A stretch of DNA of 64,000 nt. It comes from Serratia ureilytica. GTDB taxonomy: Bacteria; Pseudomonadota; Gammaproteobacteria; Enterobacterales; Enterobacteriaceae. The notes below the pieces were generated by a model. That model made no database searches. It was not told the DNA's origin and worked only from the letters and a program-made list of their open reading frames with translations. This document shows positions 16,323 through 25,049 of the stretch, piece after piece (the first letter of the stretch is position 1; each line of letters opens with the position of its first letter). The stretch lies in assembly GCF_013375155.1 (NCBI RefSeq), contig NZ_JABXOF010000001.1:124001-188000 (forward strand). The letters run 5' to 3'. Both the position numbers and the translations under genes were made by a program.

Positions 16323-16555
16323 AGCGAAGCGGATCCTTGTTGATACATCACAGCATTCCGTCCGGGGCGCGTCGCGCCGGACAAGGATCGTTCGGCTTTT
16401 CGGCGGGGCACAACCCGGCGGGAAGTGACGGACGGAACCTCTGTTGCGGGTGAATACCGGGCAATCCTACCGAGGGTTGATAGTGACAGGAAGAATGTAA
16501 AATCTATTACTTATTCTGATTTGATATATTAGATAGCGGGCGAGAGAAGGGGGAG

Positions 16556-16578
16556 AAAACCGGCCGCAGGGCGGCCGG
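16556..16578 (-). terminator. Terminator after the GNAT gene
   Basis: On the minus strand a perfect 8-bp stem CCGGCCGC-CCT-GCGGCCGG is followed by TTTT. It lies directly beyond the GNAT stop codon and separates that gene from the metN leader. Confidence 0.65.
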
Positions 16579-16588
16579 CGGGGGCGGA

Positions 16589-17032
16589 CTAGCGTTTTTC
16601 CAGCTTCATGTGCAGCAGCGGGAACGGGTTGCCCTGGCCGTCGAGCGGTGAGCGGCCGGTGATGACAAAACCGTAGTGGCGGTAGAAGCCGCTGGCCTGC
16701 GGATTTTGCTCGTTCACGTCCAGCTGCAGCTCATCGTGCAGCGTTTCCGCGTGGGTGAGCAGCGCTTTGCCCACGCCTTTGCCGCGCTGATCGGCATCGA
16801 TAAACAGCATCTCCACCTTGTTGCCGTTCAGACCGATAAAGCCGCAGGGATGCCCCGGCTGCTCTTCGGCCACCCAAACGTTGACCGCCGGCAGATAGTC
16901 GTTCAGCACCAGCGGGAACAGCTGTGCGATGTTGTCTTCGGTTAAAAAGTGGTGAGTGGCGCGCACCGAACGCAGCCAGATATCTGCCAATTGCGCGTTG
17001 TCTTCCGCCGCGCGTGCTCTGATGGTAATCAT
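16589..17032 (-). CDS. GNAT N-acetyltransferase, YjaB-like
   Basis: 147 residues, a single GNAT domain. The acetyl-CoA loop is DADQRGKGVGKALL, preceded by the strand VEMLFI. The segment LDVNEQNPQASGFYRHYGFVITGRSPLD closely follows E. coli YjaB. YjaB-type enzymes acetylate protein lysines or small molecules; the substrate here is not established. It is soluble and monocistronic, with a good terminator downstream. Confidence 0.83.
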   Translation of the reverse strand: MITIRARAAEDNAQLADIWLRSVRATHHFLTEDNIAQLFPLVLNDYLPAVNVWVAEEQPGHPCGFIGLNGNKVEMLFIDADQRGKGVGKALLTHAETLHDELQLDVNEQNPQASGFYRHYGFVITGRSPLDGQGNPFPLLHMKLEKR

Positions 17033-17274
17033 CGAACTCTCTGCTATCTAAGTTGAAGGAAAAGAAACTAGATAGAGGTTTTGTGGGGTTAGTGCCGAAT
17101 TAACGTGGGTTAACGCCCTGCAAAGCGCCTCTGCAGTGGATCGAATAGGCCCGCCTGGTTGCAAGCGGTATAACAACTGTAATTCAGTAAGTTAAAGCTT
17201 TCAACCGCCGCAGGGCGCAATGAGGCGCTCGCCGCGTGATACACTGGCCGCTGAATGAGCAAGAGGGCGGCAGG

Positions 17275-18147
17275 ATGGAAGCGGTACGCGCAGCGATAGA
17301 AAAACAGGTGCTCAGCCTGACCGGGTTGGCGCTCGGCGGCGTCGATTTTGAGAATCCGCCCGGCGATCCGGGGCTGTTCGGCCCGCAGTCTGTCATCTGG
17401 CAGGTACACCGCGATTTCACCCCGATGCTGTGCGGCGGCGTCAGCGCCTTGCTGTTGCAAATGCTGCACCCGTTGGCGCTGGCCGGCGTATGGGATCACT
17501 CCAACTTCCGCGACGATATGATTGGCCGCCTGCGCCGCACCAGCCAGTTCGTGTCGGTCACCACCTTCGGCCCGACCGCCGAGGCGGAGCGGCTGATCGC
17601 CAAAGTCAAAGCCATCCACCTGCGGGTGACCGGCGTCGGCAGCGACGGCACGCCCTATGCCGCCAGCGATCCGGCGCTGCTGACCTGGGTGCACGTGGCG
17701 GAGAGCAGCCGTTTTCTGGCCAGCCACCTGCGCTACCGCAACCCGCATCTTTCCCGCGATTTGCAGGATCAATACTATCGCGAAGCGGCGCGCGTGGCCG
17801 CCGCGCTGGGGGCGACCGCTATCCCTCAGTCCTGCGCGGAGGTAGACGACTATCTGCAGGCGATGCGGCCGCAGCTGGTCTGTGACGAACGCACCCAAGA
17901 GGTGGCGCGCATTCTGCTGAAGGCGCCGGCGCCGAGCGCGTTGGCGCGCCCGCTCGGCGGGGTGGTGATGCAGGCGGGCATCGATCTGTTGCCCGATTGG
18001 GCGCAGCGGCAGTTCGGCTTTCATCCGGGCGCATTGCGGCGGCGGCTGGTGCGAACGGGGGCTGCAGGCCTCGGCAAAGTGCTGGGCGCGTCGATGCGCA
18101 ACGGTTCCTATCAGCGCGCGGTGCGGCGCATCACTCAGGCGTCATGA
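17275..18147 (+). CDS. MpaB/DUF2236-family oxygenase-like protein
   Basis: 290 residues. The DUF2236 (latex-clearing/MpaB-like) signatures are LQMLHPLALAGVWDHSNFRDD near residue 65 and a later WVHVAESSRFLASH. Characterised relatives are haem-containing oxygenases, and the conserved His residues in those segments are candidates for haem contact. No signal peptide is seen. The ATG at 17275 has GGGCGGCAGG directly upstream; an in-frame GTG at 17236 is less likely. The gene is isolated between divergent and co-directional single genes. The biological substrate is unknown. Confidence 0.78.
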   Translation: MEAVRAAIEKQVLSLTGLALGGVDFENPPGDPGLFGPQSVIWQVHRDFTPMLCGGVSALLLQMLHPLALAGVWDHSNFRDDMIGRLRRTSQFVSVTTFGPTAEAERLIAKVKAIHLRVTGVGSDGTPYAASDPALLTWVHVAESSRFLASHLRYRNPHLSRDLQDQYYREAARVAAALGATAIPQSCAEVDDYLQAMRPQLVCDERTQEVARILLKAPAPSALARPLGGVVMQAGIDLLPDWAQRQFGFHPGALRRRLVRTGAAGLGKVLGASMRNGSYQRAVRRITQAS

Positions 18148-18310
18148 GCCGCAGCCGCTATAATTAACCTTTGTTTATCTTCGTTTACGGCCGTTTTTGA
18201 GACTTTTACGGGTGATCCGGCCAGTAATGCGTTTTACACTTGAGGGCAAAGCCACATTCCATTTTTTGCGCGCAGCCGATTCTGCCGCGCCCTGACCCTA
18301 TTGAGGTGAT

Positions 18311-19414
18311 ATGAACGAGTCATACGTACTTGCTGAAGTCAGCAATGAGAACCAGACGCTGGTCGCGGTGGTTCAGCAAGGGAGCAGGGCAGCCTATTTT
18401 TACATCTATCCCGCCGAAGCCTACAGCGATCGCTATCAGGTGCGCGCCTGCTGGCTGCGCAATCTGGCCGCCGCGCCGTTGCAGGAAGATCGCGCCGCGC
18501 TGGAGCAGGGGCAACCGCCGATGCTGGCGGCGGAATTTTGCCGCAACCTGGAAGGGGAAGCGCCGCTGAACCCGGAAGGGCTGATGGTGGTGTGGAGCGA
18601 AAGCGACGACGGCGCGGCCCTGTGGTATTACGGCCAACTGCTGGCGGTGATCCCCGGCTGGAGCCTGTATATCGACCATTCGGTGTGCTATTCGGCCAGC
18701 TGCATCAAGGAGAGCCCGTTGGCCTATCCGCTCGGTTCGGCCTCGACCAACACGCAATATGCGCAGGCGGAAAGCACCCGCCAGTTTTGGCGCAGCTGGC
18801 AGCGTGAAGAGGGCAATCCGTGGCCGAAGATGCAGCGCGATTTTCAGGCGCGCTATGAGCCGCATTTCGGCCCTTCGGTAAAATACTACGCCATCGATCA
18901 GGGCAAGTGGCCGCCGATGGCCATCACTCAGCACGAGCGCGACGGCATCTATTACTTCCTCACCATGGGCGTCAGCATTCGGCCGATGCCGTGGGTGGAG
19001 ATCCTGTTCAACGATGAGGCTTCGCGCTATCGCCGCATGGAGATGGCGATCGCCATCGACAGCCAATACATGACCGAAGACAACGCGGTGCAGATGGCCA
19101 GCGCGCTGGCCGGTTTCGCTCACGCCCCTTGGGCGCGGCTGACCTGGATCGGCGAAGGGCATACGCTGGAGTCCGACGTGGCGCCGTTGGGCTATGAAGG
19201 CTATATTTTATCGTCGTCCTTCTACCCGCATCACGCGCACCTGACGTTGCCTCAGCAGTATGGCGACCCGGTGAACCTGTTCTGGGCCAGCCCGGTGTTT
19301 ACCGCCGAGCGCCAGCTGGCGCACACCACGCCGAACGGCGGGCACGATCTGGTGCACAGGCTGCGCGAGCAGGGCGTCGACCATATTTTCCGCCCGCGCC
19401 AGCCGGTGTGCTGA
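18311..19414 (+). CDS. Suppressor-of-fused (SUFU) domain protein
   Basis: 367 residues with no signal peptide. The C-terminal half (about 185-365) has the bacterial SUFU-domain pattern: FGPSVKYYAIDQGKWPPMAI, then a GIYYFLTMGVSIRPMPWVE strand and a final FWASPVFTAERQLAH. The N-terminal 180 residues form an unassigned domain. Bacterial SUFU proteins are often antitoxin or immunity components of polymorphic toxin systems, but no toxin gene is adjacent here. A GAGG ribosome site precedes the ATG. The isochorismatase-like gene follows after 34 bp and may be co-transcribed. Confidence 0.75.
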   Translation: MNESYVLAEVSNENQTLVAVVQQGSRAAYFYIYPAEAYSDRYQVRACWLRNLAAAPLQEDRAALEQGQPPMLAAEFCRNLEGEAPLNPEGLMVVWSESDDGAALWYYGQLLAVIPGWSLYIDHSVCYSASCIKESPLAYPLGSASTNTQYAQAESTRQFWRSWQREEGNPWPKMQRDFQARYEPHFGPSVKYYAIDQGKWPPMAITQHERDGIYYFLTMGVSIRPMPWVEILFNDEASRYRRMEMAIAIDSQYMTEDNAVQMASALAGFAHAPWARLTWIGEGHTLESDVAPLGYEGYILSSSFYPHHAHLTLPQQYGDPVNLFWASPVFTAERQLAHTTPNGGHDLVHRLREQGVDHIFRPRQPVC

Positions 19415-19448
19415 CGCGACTTGTCTTGTCTTCTCTTCGGGAGCCGCC

Positions 19449-19976
19449 ATGACCAGCGCGCTGTTGATTATCGATGTGCAGGAAGGGTTGTTTACGCCGC
19501 CGCCGGCGGATGCCGCGGGCACCGTTGCGCGCATCAACCAACTGAGCGAGCGCGCCCGCCGGGCGGGCGTGCCGGTGATCGTAATTCAGCACCATACGCC
19601 GGACGACGAACTGCCGCACGGCAGCGCCGCCTGGCAAGTGCTTGCGGCGCTGAAGGTGGCGCCGGGCGACCATCGGGTGGATAAAACCACGCCGGACTCG
19701 TTCCTGCGCACTTCGCTCGGCGCGTTACTGATCGCCAACGGCGTATCGCAGTTGGTGGTTTGCGGCTACTCCACGCCGTTTTGCATCGATACCACGGTGC
19801 GCAGCGCGGCGGCGCACGGTTATCCGGTGACGTTGGCGGCGGATGCGCATACCTGCCACGACAAATCCTATGCCGACGGTTTGCTGATCCGTACCCACCA
19901 TAACGAGACGTTGTCGAATATCGACAGCTTCGGCGTGCCGATCCGCGCCGTGCCCGCGGCGGACATCGTGTTCTGA
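19449..19976 (+). CDS. Isochorismatase-family hydrolase
   Basis: 175 residues of the cysteine-hydrolase fold. The catalytic triad candidates are Asp in LLIIDVQEGLF, Lys in HRVDKTTPDSF and Cys in VVCGYSTPFCIDTT. The cis-peptide motif before the nucleophile helix is present. These enzymes hydrolyse amides or vinyl ethers such as nicotinamide, pyrazinamide, carbamoyl compounds or isochorismate; the substrate cannot be chosen from sequence. GGGAG lies upstream of the ATG. A strong symmetric terminator follows. Confidence 0.82.
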   Translation: MTSALLIIDVQEGLFTPPPADAAGTVARINQLSERARRAGVPVIVIQHHTPDDELPHGSAAWQVLAALKVAPGDHRVDKTTPDSFLRTSLGALLIANGVSQLVVCGYSTPFCIDTTVRSAAAHGYPVTLAADAHTCHDKSYADGLLIRTHHNETLSNIDSFGVPIRAVPAADIVF

Positions 19977-19984
19977 GTACGGAA

Positions 19985-20006
19985 AACGGGGGCCAACGCC
20001 CCCGTT
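19985..20006. terminator. Bidirectional intrinsic terminator
   Basis: A perfect 9-bp stem AACGGGGGC-CAAC-GCCCCCGTT sits between two convergent genes. Short T-rich tails are present on both sides, so it can end transcription from either direction. Confidence 0.75.
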
Positions 20007-20008
20007 CG

Positions 20009-20887
20009 TTATTTCAGGCCCGCTCGTCGCGCCGCTACCTTGGCCAGCGCCGCCCAGTCCAGATCCGCATCCCCCTGCGCCATCGCGTCGAGGAAATTGT
20101 CTTTCAGCACCCCGGCGAACGGCATCGGCGTATGGCTGTCGGCGCCGGCGGCCAGCGCCAGCCCGACGTCCTTCAGCCCCAGCGCCAAGCGGAATCCGGC
20201 GGGTGAATACTTCTCGGCGGCGATCAGCGCGCCATAGCCCTGATAGGCCGGGGCGGCGAAGACGGTACCGCTCAGCATCTGCAGGTAGTCGGCGCCGGAA
20301 ACGCCGTAGTTGCGCACCAGCGCGCTGCCTTCCGCCATCGCTTCAATGGCGCTGGCCAGGGTAAAGTTGGTGGCGATTTTGACCACGTTGGCCTGCGCCG
20401 GGTCGGCGCCGAAGTGCCAGGTTTTCTGGCCGAGGGCATCGAACAGCGGCTGCGCTTGCTTCAGTAGCTCGCTATCGCCGGCCGCCAGAATATTCAGCTT
20501 GCCGGCGGCGGCCACGTCGACCCGTCCCAGCACCGGCGCGGCGAGATAGCCGATGCCGTGTTCCGCATGCAGCGCCGTCAAACGCTGGGCGAGTTCGACC
20601 GAGATGGTCGCCATATTGATATGCAGCGCGCCCGGTTTCATCCGCTGCAGCAACCCGCTGTCCACCACCACCTGTTGCGTGGCGGCATCGTCGGCCAGCA
20701 TGGTGATCAGCACGTCGGCATCGGCCAACTGCTCCGGCCGTTCGGCCTGCCGCGCGCCGGCACTCACCAGCGGCTGTGCCGCCTGCGGCGAGCGGTTCCA
20801 TACCGTTAAGGTGAAGCCCGCCTGCAACAGGTTGGCCGCCATGGCGCTGCCCATCCTACCCAGTCCGGCAAATCCGATCTTCATCAT
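20009..20887 (-). CDS. NAD(P)-dependent beta-hydroxyacid dehydrogenase family protein
   Basis: 292 residues. The N-terminal Rossmann motif is IGFAGLGRMGSAMAANLL, and the C-terminal all-helical domain carries the conserved catalytic Lys in NVVKIATNFTLAS. This is the GlxR/GarR/3-hydroxyisobutyrate dehydrogenase family. The substrate-recognition segment normally DAPVSGG is altered to LAAPVLGRVDVAAAG, as in the imine-reductase-like or glyoxylate/succinic-semialdehyde branches. The substrate is therefore open. It is monocistronic, convergent with the isochorismatase-family gene and divergent from the trpS leader. Confidence 0.83.
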   Translation of the reverse strand: MMKIGFAGLGRMGSAMAANLLQAGFTLTVWNRSPQAAQPLVSAGARQAERPEQLADADVLITMLADDAATQQVVVDSGLLQRMKPGALHINMATISVELAQRLTALHAEHGIGYLAAPVLGRVDVAAAGKLNILAAGDSELLKQAQPLFDALGQKTWHFGADPAQANVVKIATNFTLASAIEAMAEGSALVRNYGVSGADYLQMLSGTVFAAPAYQGYGALIAAEKYSPAGFRLALGLKDVGLALAAGADSHTPMPFAGVLKDNFLDAMAQGDADLDWAALAKVAARRAGLK

Positions 20888-20984
20888 GCGCTCCTTTTTC
20901 AGGTTGAAGGTTTTACCCTAGCGCGCCGGGCCAGGAACGCAAATGCCGGAGTGTAACGCCGTCTTACGCGCCGGCGGCGGGCTA

Positions 20985-21011
20985 TTGACGCGCTGCCGCT
21001 GCGGGTATACC
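20985..21011 (+). promoter_or_regulatory. Candidate promoter of the trpS2 leader
   Basis: TTGACG at 20985-20990 and TATACC at 21006-21011 are separated by 15 bp, or by 17 bp if TACCTT is taken as the -10. Initiation would fall only a few bases before the leader ATG at 21020, so the leader peptide may be translated from a nearly leaderless message. The exact start is uncertain. Confidence 0.4.
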
Positions 21012-21019
21012 TTGATGGC

Positions 21020-21073
21020 ATGAATATATCGATGCACTCCACCCACAATCAGTCATGGTGGCGCCTCTTCTGA
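21020..21073 (+). CDS. Trp leader peptide (17 aa, tandem Trp codons)
   Basis: The short ORF encodes MNISMHSTHNQSWWRLF. An inner ATG at 21032 would give a 13-residue form. Two adjacent Trp codons (21056-21061) sit at the start of the first strand of an RNA hairpin, and the stop codon falls in the second strand. This is the layout of trpL (E. coli [14 protein letters not shown]). Stalling at the Trp codons would let strand 2 pair with strand 3 and prevent termination. The peptide itself needs no function. Confidence 0.8.
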   Translation: MNISMHSTHNQSWWRLF

Positions 21074-21131
21074 GGCGGCACGAGTATTCACATCTCTTTT
21101 TAATGCCGCCGGTTTGGCGGCATTATTTTTT
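21060..21131 (+). promoter_or_regulatory. Trp attenuator controlling trpS2
   Basis: Three mutually exclusive helices can be drawn. 1:2 pairs CGCCTC (21062-21067) with GAGGCG (21072-21077) and overlaps the leader stop. 2:3 pairs GGCGGCA (21074-21080) with TGCCGCC (21104-21110). 3:4 is the terminator AATGCCGCC-GGTTT-GGCGGCATT (21102-21124) followed by ATTTTTT. Strands 2 and 4 share GGCGGCA exactly. Trp starvation would stall the ribosome on the leader, form 2:3 and allow trpS2 transcription. Confidence 0.85.
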
Positions 21132-21141
21132 GTGGCGTTGA

Positions 21142-22182
<1,041 letters not shown>

Positions 22183-22189
22183 TGCGTAC

Positions 22190-22217
22190 GCCGGGGCGGC
22201 ACGCGTCACGCCCCGGC
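22190..22217 (+). terminator. GC-rich stem after trpS2
   Basis: A 9-bp stem GCCGGGGCG (22190-22198) with CGCCCCGGC (22209-22217) begins 7 bp after the trpS2 stop. There is no T run, so it would be a weak terminator or an mRNA end protector. Confidence 0.4.
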
Positions 22218-22235
22218 CATAAAACCATCATCCCA

Positions 22236-22253
22236 CTGTCATAAACTTATCCG
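22236..22253 (+). promoter_or_regulatory. Pho-box-like site upstream of phnC
   Basis: CTGTCATAAACTTATCCG has a perfect first CTGTCATA half and a degenerate second half. A CATAAT -10-like hexamer follows at 22266-22271, and phnC starts at 22300. PhoB control of a phosphonate importer would be expected. Confidence 0.45.
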
Positions 22254-22299
22254 TTAATAGGTGCCCATAATGATTAGCCACTGAAACCAGAGAAATCAT

Positions 22300-23133
22300 A
22301 TGGCTCAGGCACTGTTAAAATTGGCGCAGCACGACTTTCCAGGGCAGCACGTCGCCGCATCCCGCAAAGTGTTATCGGTCAAGGGGCTCGGCAAAGCTTA
22401 CAAAGCGCAGCAGCGCGTGCTGGATGACATCAATTTCGATCTGCACGCCGGTGAATTCGTGGCGGTGATCGGCCGCTCCGGCGCAGGCAAGTCCACGCTG
22501 CTGCATACCCTCAACGGCACCATTCCTTCCAGCTGCGGCGAGATGCTGCACTTCGAAGACGATGGCGTGGCGCAGGATATCGCCCAGCTTGCCGGCCGCC
22601 AGATGCGCCAATGGCGCGCGCGCTGCGGCATGATCTTCCAGGACTTCTGCCTGGTGCCGCGGCTGGACGTGATGACCAACGTGCTGCTGGGCCGTCTGAG
22701 CCACACGTCTACCCTGAAATCCTTCTTCAAACTGTTCGATGACGCCGACCGCGCTCGCGCCATCGAGCTGTTGCAGTGGCTCAACATGCTGCCGCACGCG
22801 CTGCAGCGCGCCGAGCACCTCTCCGGCGGCCAGATGCAGCGCGTCGCCATCTGCCGCGCGCTGATGCAAAACCCGCAAATCCTGCTGGCTGATGAGCCGG
22901 TGGCGTCGCTCGATCCGAAAAACACCCGCCGCATCATGGACGCGCTGCAGAAAATCAGCGAAGACGGCATCGCGGTGATGGTGAACCTGCACTCGGTCGA
23001 ACTGGTGAAAGAGTATTGCTCGCGGGTGATCGGCATCGCCCACGGGAAGATCGTGTTTGACGGGCATCCTTCGCAACTGAACGAACGGATCCTGCACCAG
23101 CTGTATGGCGAGGAAGCCAATCAGATCCATTGA
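22300..23133 (+). CDS. phnC: Phosphonate ABC transporter ATPase PhnC
   Basis: 277 residues. Walker A is GRSGAGKST (58-66), the signature is [15 protein letters not shown] and Walker [14 protein letters not shown]. The sequence [21 protein letters not shown]-type ending of PhnC is present as [20 protein letters not shown]. It powers uptake of phosphonates or phosphate esters with PhnD and the two PhnE permeases encoded downstream. A 30-residue N-terminal extension precedes the ATPase fold. No C-P lyase genes follow, so catabolic genes would have to lie elsewhere. Confidence 0.9.
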   Translation: MAQALLKLAQHDFPGQHVAASRKVLSVKGLGKAYKAQQRVLDDINFDLHAGEFVAVIGRSGAGKSTLLHTLNGTIPSSCGEMLHFEDDGVAQDIAQLAGRQMRQWRARCGMIFQDFCLVPRLDVMTNVLLGRLSHTSTLKSFFKLFDDADRARAIELLQWLNMLPHALQRAEHLSGGQMQRVAICRALMQNPQILLADEPVASLDPKNTRRIMDALQKISEDGIAVMVNLHSVELVKEYCSRVIGIAHGKIVFDGHPSQLNERILHQLYGEEANQIH

Positions 23134-23174
23134 AGCACTTTTGACCTTTACCCTTTACACACAAGGCACACCTA

Positions 23175-24107
23175 ATGAAAAAAGTATTGAGTCTGACCAC
23201 CCTGATGGCCGGCGCGATGATGGTATTTAATGCTGCCGCAGCGGATGCGCCGAAAGAGCTGAACCTGGGCATTCTCGGCGGCCAGAACGCCACCCAGCAG
23301 ATCGGCGATAACCAGTGCGTGAAGCAGTTTCTGGATAAAGAGCTGAACGTCGATACCAAGCTGCGCAACTCGTCCGACTATTCCGGCGTGATCCAGGGCC
23401 TGCTGGGCGGCAAGATTGACCTAGTGCTGAGCATGTCGCCGTCGTCGTTCGCTTCGGTTTACATCAAGGATCCGAAAGCGGTGGACATCGTCGGCATCGC
23501 GGTTGACGACGTCGACCAGTCGCGCGGCTACCACTCGGTGGTGGTAGTGAAGGCCGGCAGCCCGTACCAGAAACTGGAAGACCTGAAGGGCAAGGCCATC
23601 GGCTTCGCCGATCCGGATTCCACCTCCGGCTTCCTGATCCCGAACCAGGCGTTTAAAAAACTGTTCGGCGGCACGGTCGACAATAAATACAACAACACCT
23701 TCTCCAGCGTCACCTTCTCCGGCGGCCACGAGCAGGACATCCTCGGCGTGCTGAACGGCCAGTTCGAAGGCGCGGTGACCTGGGCGTCGATGATCGGCGA
23801 CTACAACACCGGCTACACCAGCGGCGCGTTCACCCGCATGATCCGCATGGATCACCCTGACCTGATGAAACAGATCCGCATCATCTGGCAGTCGCCGCTG
23901 ATCCCGAACGGCCCGATCCTGGTGAGCAACTCGCTGCCGGCCGACTTCAAGGCCAAAGTGGTCACCGCGATCAAGAAGCTGGATAAAGACGATCACCAGT
24001 GCTTTATCAAAGCGATGGGCGGCAAACAGCACATCGGCGACACCACCCTGGCGGAATACCAGAACATCATCGATATGAAGCGCGAGCTGACTAAAGGCGA
24101 CCGTTAA
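23175..24107 (+). CDS. phnD: Phosphonate-binding periplasmic protein PhnD
   Basis: 310 residues with a Sec signal peptide (MKKVLSLTTLMAGAMMVFNAAAA). The mature part shows the PhnD pattern: LNLGILGGQNATQQIGDNQC, DLVLSMSPSSFAS, then YHSVVVVKAGSPYQKLEDLKGK and FADPDSTSGFLIPNQ, the phosphonate-oxyanion loop. It delivers substrate to the PhnE permeases. It lies 41 bp after phnC. A stable stem-loop follows, which may keep phnD mRNA more abundant than the permease part, as is usual for binding proteins. Confidence 0.92.
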   Translation: MKKVLSLTTLMAGAMMVFNAAAADAPKELNLGILGGQNATQQIGDNQCVKQFLDKELNVDTKLRNSSDYSGVIQGLLGGKIDLVLSMSPSSFASVYIKDPKAVDIVGIAVDDVDQSRGYHSVVVVKAGSPYQKLEDLKGKAIGFADPDSTSGFLIPNQAFKKLFGGTVDNKYNNTFSSVTFSGGHEQDILGVLNGQFEGAVTWASMIGDYNTGYTSGAFTRMIRMDHPDLMKQIRIIWQSPLIPNGPILVSNSLPADFKAKVVTAIKKLDKDDHQCFIKAMGGKQHIGDTTLAEYQNIIDMKRELTKGDR

Positions 24108-24134
24108 TTCCCGGCTGCCTCGGCCGTCCGAATG

Positions 24135-24160
24135 AAGGGGTTCAGCGTGCTGAACCCCTT
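24135..24160 (+). other. Intercistronic stem-loop between phnD and phnE
   Basis: A perfect 11-bp stem AAGGGGTTCAG-CGTG-CTGAACCCCTT lies 27 bp beyond the phnD stop, with no T run. It probably stabilises the upstream mRNA or lowers expression of the permeases. It falls inside the 5' open frame of phnE and argues against a start at 24132. Confidence 0.65.
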
Positions 24161-24185
24161 GTTCCATAAAGATGGAAGACCTCTT

Positions 24186-25049
24186 TTGAATACCGATTTC
24201 GCACACTATTACCAACGGATCCGCAGCAAGCAAAAGCGCGAAGCGCTGCTGTGGTCGCTCGGACTGGTGGTGCTGTACCTGGGCGCCGGCAACCTCGCCG
24301 AGTTCAACCTGCACACCGTCTGGGTGTCTATTCCGCACTTCTTCGACTACCTGGCCGAAACCATTCCGACGCTGCATTGGCATTTACTGTTCGCCGACGG
24401 GCGCACCGAGGGCTCGCTGGCCTACTGGGGTTACCGCCTGAATATCCAGCTGCCGCTGATCTGGGAGACCCTGCAGCTGGCGCTGGCGGCGACCATTTTC
24501 TCGGTGCTGGTGGCGACCGTGCTGGCGTTTCTGGCGGCCGGCAATACCTATACTCCGGCCTCGGTGCGGCTCGCGATCCGCACGCTGGTGGCGTTCTTGC
24601 GCACCATGCCGGAGCTGGCGTGGGCGGTGATGTTCGTGATGGCGTTCGGCATCGGCGCCATTCCCGGCTTCCTGGCGCTGGCGCTGCACACCATCGGTAG
24701 CCTGACCAAGCTGTTCTACGAATCGATCGAAACCGCCTCCAACAAACCGGTGCGCGGGCTGGCGGCCTGCGGCGCCACGCCGCTGCAGCGCATGCGCTTC
24801 GGCCTGTGGCCGCAGGTGAAGCCGGTGTTTCTCTCCTACAGCTTCATGCGGCTGGAGATCAACTTCCGTCAGTCGACCATTTTGGGGCTGGTGGGGGCGG
24901 GCGGCATCGGCCAGGAGCTGATGACCAACATTAAACTCGACCGTTACGATCAGGTCAGCATGACGCTGCTGCTGATCATCGTGGTGGTTTCCGTGCTCGA
25001 CTACGTGTCGGGCGAGCTGCGCAAGCGCGTGGTGGAGGGGGCAAAATGA
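24186..25049 (+). CDS. phnE: Phosphonate ABC permease PhnE, first subunit
   Basis: 287 residues from a TTG at 24186, which has GGAAGA upstream. The open frame extends back to an ATG at 24132, but that start lacks a ribosome site and lies within a stem-loop. There are about six transmembrane segments and the permease EAA-type loop (IETASNKPVRGLAACGATPLQ), followed by FRQSTILGLVGAGGIGQEL, typical of PhnE. It ends in an ATGA overlap with the second permease, so the two are translated together and probably form a heterodimer. Confidence 0.87.
   Translation: MNTDFAHYYQRIRSKQKREALLWSLGLVVLYLGAGNLAEFNLHTVWVSIPHFFDYLAETIPTLHWHLLFADGRTEGSLAYWGYRLNIQLPLIWETLQLALAATIFSVLVATVLAFLAAGNTYTPASVRLAIRTLVAFLRTMPELAWAVMFVMAFGIGAIPGFLALALHTIGSLTKLFYESIETASNKPVRGLAACGATPLQRMRFGLWPQVKPVFLSYSFMRLEINFRQSTILGLVGAGGIGQELMTNIKLDRYDQVSMTLLLIIVVVSVLDYVSGELRKRVVEGAK

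Noticed and set aside
15138-16343. 401-residue open frame on the plus strand across metI-metN
   Set aside because: It is antisense to a complete, motif-bearing ABC operon. The composition is typical of a shadow frame, and there is no ribosome site.
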